Assembly: GCA_963816985.1 (NCBI GenBank)
Contig: CAWFMF010000004.1
Span: 4,774,001 to 4,838,000, forward strand
Length of the DNA: 64,000 bases
From: JAIVJM01 sp963816985
GTDB taxonomy: Bacteria; Acidobacteriota; Blastocatellia; Pyrinomonadales; Pyrinomonadaceae
Reading direction: 5' to 3'
The position numbers and the translations under genes were made by a program. Below the pieces are notes generated by a model that saw only the letters and a list, made by a program, of their open reading frames with translations, ran no database searches and was not told the origin of the DNA. Shown here in pieces: positions 61,275-64,000 of the stretch. Within the stretch, counting starts at the first letter, position 1. Every line of letters starts with the position of its first letter.

Positions 61275-62438
61275 CTACAACAACTCCGGCGCGACGTTCG
61301 GCTCGCCCTCGGCGAAGCGAGTGGGGCGGAGCGCGCGCACATCTACGGAAGAAGCCGCGCCGTCGAGAATTATCTCCGCGAGCAGTTGGCCGAGCGCGGG
61401 CGCGTGCATGACGCCGTGACCCGAAGAGCCGTTGGCGAGGTAAAAATTCTCGACGCCGGGGGCCGCGCCGAGTATCGCGTGCCCGTCCGGCGACATCTCG
61501 TAGAGCCCGGCCCAGCAACGCTCGCGTTCGATAGTCGCCGACTTCAAGCACGGCACGCGCTCGTGTGCGCGGCGCGTGACTTCGGAAAGCCAAGCCTCTT
61601 CGAAAGAAGTGTCGAAGGCATCCGACGTGCGCGGCTCGTCCGGCCAGAGGAGCAGCACCGAGTGCTCGCGCACGCGGAGGTGGAAGCCGTCTTCGAGGAA
61701 GATGGTCATCGGCATCTCTTCGGGCAGGAGGTCGCACGGGCTCGTCAACGCGACCTGACGGCGCAGGGGCTCGACGGGCAACTCGACCCCGGCCATCTTC
61801 GCCAACTGCCCCGCCCACGCGCCCGCCGCGTTGACGACGTGACCAACGGCGATGTCGTCTCTATTCGTCCGCAAGGCTTCGATATTCCCCTGTGCGCTCA
61901 GGCGAAAGCCCTCGACGCTCGTCCCGTACTCGAATCTCACGCCGAGGCGCGCGGCGGCCTCTGTGTAGCCGCGAAGAATCTCAAGCGGTCGGATAAAGCC
62001 GTCCGAAGGGCAGAAGACGCCGCCGATGTGCGTCGAAGATTCGACCGCCGGATTCAACTCAAAGACCTCTTCGTGTGCGACGCGACGCGCCTCCGCGAGT
62101 CCGTGCGCGTGCTGCAAGTCCTGCGCGGCGTGGAGCGCGTCGAGTTCGCCCCGTTCGTGCGCGAGGAAGAGATAACCGCGCTGCTCGAAGCCGGGGTCAA
62201 CGCCCGTCTCGTCTTTGAAGCGCAGAAGCTTTTCGCGCGAGAGGAGCGAGAGCTTGATGTTGACAGCCGTGCTGAACTGCGCGCGAAAGCCGCCCGTTGC
62301 CTTGCCCGTGCTGCCCTCGCCGGGACGCGCGCCGCGCTCCACGACCAGCACGTCGCGGCAGCCGCGCGCCGCGAGGTGATAAGCCACGCTCGCGCCGACG
62401 ACGCCCCCGCCGACGATGACAACTTCAGCGAATTTCAT
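61275..62438 (-). CDS. FAD-dependent oxidoreductase, DAO/sarcosine-oxidase-like
   Basis: This 387-residue flavoenzyme has the dinucleotide-binding motif VVIVGGGVVGASVAYHLAAR at the very N-terminus. An acidic residue ends beta2 (LVVERG), STGKATGGFRAQFS follows, and a C-terminal FAD motif (GLYEMSPDGHAILGAAPG, NGSSGHGVMHAPALG) is present, as in sarcosine oxidase beta, dimethylglycine and D-amino-acid dehydrogenases. It would oxidise a secondary or D-amine, or an amino acid such as proline; substrate not predictable. Lacking signal peptide or membrane segment, it is cytoplasmic. No glycine-betaine or proline pathway genes are close. Confidence 0.88.
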   Translation of the reverse strand: MKFAEVVIVGGGVVGASVAYHLAARGCRDVLVVERGARPGEGSTGKATGGFRAQFSTAVNIKLSLLSREKLLRFKDETGVDPGFEQRGYLFLAHERGELDALHAAQDLQHAHGLAEARRVAHEEVFELNPAVESSTHIGGVFCPSDGFIRPLEILRGYTEAAARLGVRFEYGTSVEGFRLSAQGNIEALRTNRDDIAVGHVVNAAGAWAGQLAKMAGVELPVEPLRRQVALTSPCDLLPEEMPMTIFLEDGFHLRVREHSVLLLWPDEPRTSDAFDTSFEEAWLSEVTRRAHERVPCLKSATIERERCWAGLYEMSPDGHAILGAAPGVENFYLANGSSGHGVMHAPALGQLLAEIILDGAASSVDVRALRPTRFAEGEPNVAPELL

Positions 62439-62504
62439 AAAGAAAGACAGCCATTCGCAGCCTTTAGCTCTTAGATTTCAAATCTCAAACCTGAGAAGCA
62501 GTTT

Positions 62505-62660
62505 GAGTAGTCCCGTCAGGGACGAAATGTTTATAGCTTGGAGATTCGTCTCTCCCCCAAGCTCCGTAGGAGCGGAACATTCGTTACATGCCGCTCCTAC
62601 GGAGCTTGCCCAATAAAACATACCCGCGAGCTATAAACATCTCGCTCCTACGGAGCTGAT
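62505..62660. repeat. Nested inverted repeats of the GCTCCGTAGGAGCGG type
   Basis: An inner hairpin pairs CAAGCTCCGTAGGAGCGG (62558-62574) with its complement (62591-62608). An outer layer pairs ATGTTTATAGCT (near 62527) with AGCTATAAACAT (near 62629), and a third GCTCCTACGGAGC copy follows. Short 7-nt-periodic T/C-rich words lie on either side. The element fills the gap between the FAD oxidoreductase and ROK genes; I see no coding function. Confidence 0.7.
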
Positions 62661-62715
62661 TTCAAATAGCTTCTGAAATCTCAAATTGTCTTTACTGCTT
62701 ATCGCTTACTACTTC

Positions 62716-63915
62716 TCATCCTTCGGTCAGTCCGAACTTGCGCGCGAGCACGAGGCTGATGGCTCCCATCAAGGTCGGCTCGTTGAGCGTCGAGGCGACG
62801 ATGCGGGCCGAGGGGAGGCCGCGCCGGATGCTGCGCTGGATGGTCTCTTCCAAGAGGGCCGAGACGATGGGCCACGCGCGCGTGATGTGTCCGCCGACGA
62901 CGACCGATTCGGGGCTCAGGCCGACTATCAAATTTGAGACGCCGATGCCGAGGAAGTGCGCCGTCTCGGTGAGCGAATCAATCGCCGCCTGCTCGCCGCC
63001 GAGCGCGCGCTCGACGACTTCCGAGAAGCCGACTTGATGACGTGAGCCTTCGCTGCCGTTCTGCGTCGCGCCGAGGTATCGAGCGACGGTCGCGCGCTCC
63101 GAAGAGAAAGCTTCCCAGCAGTCGTGGTTGCCGCACGAGCAGGCGACCGGGGCCTGCTGGCCGACAATCATGTGCCCGAACTCGCCAGCCGCGCCGCGCT
63201 CGCCGCGATATATCTGGCCGTCGAAGACGATGCCTGTGCCGATGCCTTCGGCGACGAGCACCATGATGAAGTCGCGCGAGTCGCTGACCTCCGGGCGACC
63301 GAACCACAGCTCGGCGAGCGCCGCCGCGTTGGCGTCGTTGTCCACGCGCGCGACGAGCCCGGTCGCCTTCTCAATCTCTTCGGCAATCGCCCAGTCGCGC
63401 CACTTGAAGAAGGGGATGTAGATGGCGCGGCCCGTGCCGGGGTCAATCAAACCGGGGACGCTCACGCCGACGCCCGCCACGTTCCCCGTGTCGTCCTGCG
63501 CCGCGAAGTCGCGCACACACTCGATGATGCGCGCCGACATCTCGTCGGGCCTTGAGCTGTTCGGCAGCTCCTCTCGCCGGATGACGCGGCCCATCAGGTC
63601 GCTCGTGGCGATGGTCGTGGACGAAGGCTTGATGTCCACGCCGATGGCGGTCGCGCCCGCCGCGCGCAGGCGGAGGAGCGTCGGCCTGCGCCCGCCCGTC
63701 GAAGCGCCCGCGCCGATCTCTTCGATGAGCCCCTCGGATTTTAATTCTTCGACGATGGTCGAGACGGTCGAGCGTTGCAGCTCGGTGATGCGCGCGATGT
63801 CGGCGCGCGAGATGGGCTCGCGGTCGCGGACGTAGTTGAGGACGATCTGCCGGTTGATGTCGCGGATGGTCGAGGAGCGCGCCGCCTGCGCTTTGGTGAG
63901 ATCAATACGTCGCAT
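62716..63915 (-). CDS. ROK family transcriptional regulator (XylR/NagC type)
   Basis: This is a 399-residue repressor-type ROK protein. An N-terminal winged helix-turn-helix (about 15-75; ISRADIARITELQRSTVSTI) precedes an actin-like sugar kinase fold. The fold shows GVDIKPSSTTIATSDLMGRV, VDNDANAAALAE and the ROK signature running from GIGTGIVFDGQIYRGERGAA to GEFGHMIVG, plus a zinc site CSCGNHDCWEAF. Family members bind a sugar or sugar phosphate and release operator DNA. The HTH marks it as a regulator rather than a glucokinase. It may govern sugar genes such as the xylFGH operon 37 kb away, but nothing here proves the target. No divergent partner is visible before the window ends. Confidence 0.92.
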   Translation of the reverse strand: MRRIDLTKAQAARSSTIRDINRQIVLNYVRDREPISRADIARITELQRSTVSTIVEELKSEGLIEEIGAGASTGGRRPTLLRLRAAGATAIGVDIKPSSTTIATSDLMGRVIRREELPNSSRPDEMSARIIECVRDFAAQDDTGNVAGVGVSVPGLIDPGTGRAIYIPFFKWRDWAIAEEIEKATGLVARVDNDANAAALAELWFGRPEVSDSRDFIMVLVAEGIGTGIVFDGQIYRGERGAAGEFGHMIVGQQAPVACSCGNHDCWEAFSSERATVARYLGATQNGSEGSRHQVGFSEVVERALGGEQAAIDSLTETAHFLGIGVSNLIVGLSPESVVVGGHITRAWPIVSALLEETIQRSIRRGLPSARIVASTLNEPTLMGAISLVLARKFGLTEG

Positions 63916-64000
63916 GAAGTCAGCCCTGTCTCCGTCGCCGTCCGCGCTCTGGTGCCGACCGCCGCGCGCCCACGCGGAGCGGCAATCGCGCGGGCGGCTC

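Noticed and set aside
62716..63915. ROK protein as a glucokinase
   Set aside because: It has an N-terminal winged helix-turn-helix and regulator length, so a transcription factor is the better call.

Overview
The window is GC-rich bacterial chromosome that looks like an Acidobacteriota member, most likely class Blastocatellia (inference from gene content, not from a marker gene). The clues are three very large TonB-dependent receptors that each begin with a carboxypeptidase-regulatory-like domain, no SusD partner, a C-terminal DUF4214 protein, paired CRTAC1-type (FG-GAP plus ASPIC/UnbV) proteins, secreted TPR proteins, and an abundance of extracellular glycan enzymes.

Layout. 1-5.4 kb: end of a DUF4214 protein and a TonB receptor. 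5.4-11.1 kb (minus strand): a two-gene TIR/DUF4062 plus nSTAND1-TM-WD40 module with its own promoter, facing an orphan plus-strand terminator. 11.2-17.5 kb: a MEDS-domain hybrid histidine kinase, DoxX, a DUF58/MoxR pair and a type IV pilin-like protein. 17.5-18.2 kb: tRNA-Val(CAC) followed at once by an HNH endonuclease gene. 18.2-25.8 kb (minus strand): a xylFGH-type sugar ABC importer followed by a GH15 / glycogen-binding-like / esterase fusion. 26.2-31.5 kb: TonB receptor and a secreted TPR protein. 31.6-35.3 kb: overlapping GH3 and GH144-like genes, which together suggest beta-1,2-glucan breakdown; the GH3 gene is frameshifted. 35.3-50.6 kb (minus strand): a long maltodextrin/starch locus reading TonB receptor, TPR protein, GH13, GH77 (MalQ), GH13 (frameshifted), SDR, MFS transporter, GH13. 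51-64 kb: M16 peptidase, a small secreted protein, two overlapping CRTAC1-like genes, a zinc-ribbon/PDZ protein, beta-carbonic anhydrase, an FAD oxidoreductase and a ROK repressor.

How it fits together: surface receptors and secreted amylases/glucosidases make and import oligosaccharides; MFS and ABC transporters move sugars across the inner membrane; MalQ and GH13 enzymes process maltodextrins; ROK- and possibly LacI-type control is suggested by one regulator gene and one operator-like dyad.

The most unusual layer is non-coding. A dispersed palindrome family (core near GAACCGCCTGCGGTAGCGGG) occurs at six sites. One copy is inserted exactly in frame inside a signal peptide, and others supply stop codons. 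Separately, six intergenic sites carry inverted repeats built from strict 7-nt tandem words; the word differs at each site while the design stays the same. Three sequence-unrelated loci have inverted-repeat arms of exactly 32 bp, including a gapless perfect 64-bp palindrome at 54908-54971. The best candidate for a little-described protein system is the TIR/DUF4062 plus nSTAND1-WD40 pair.
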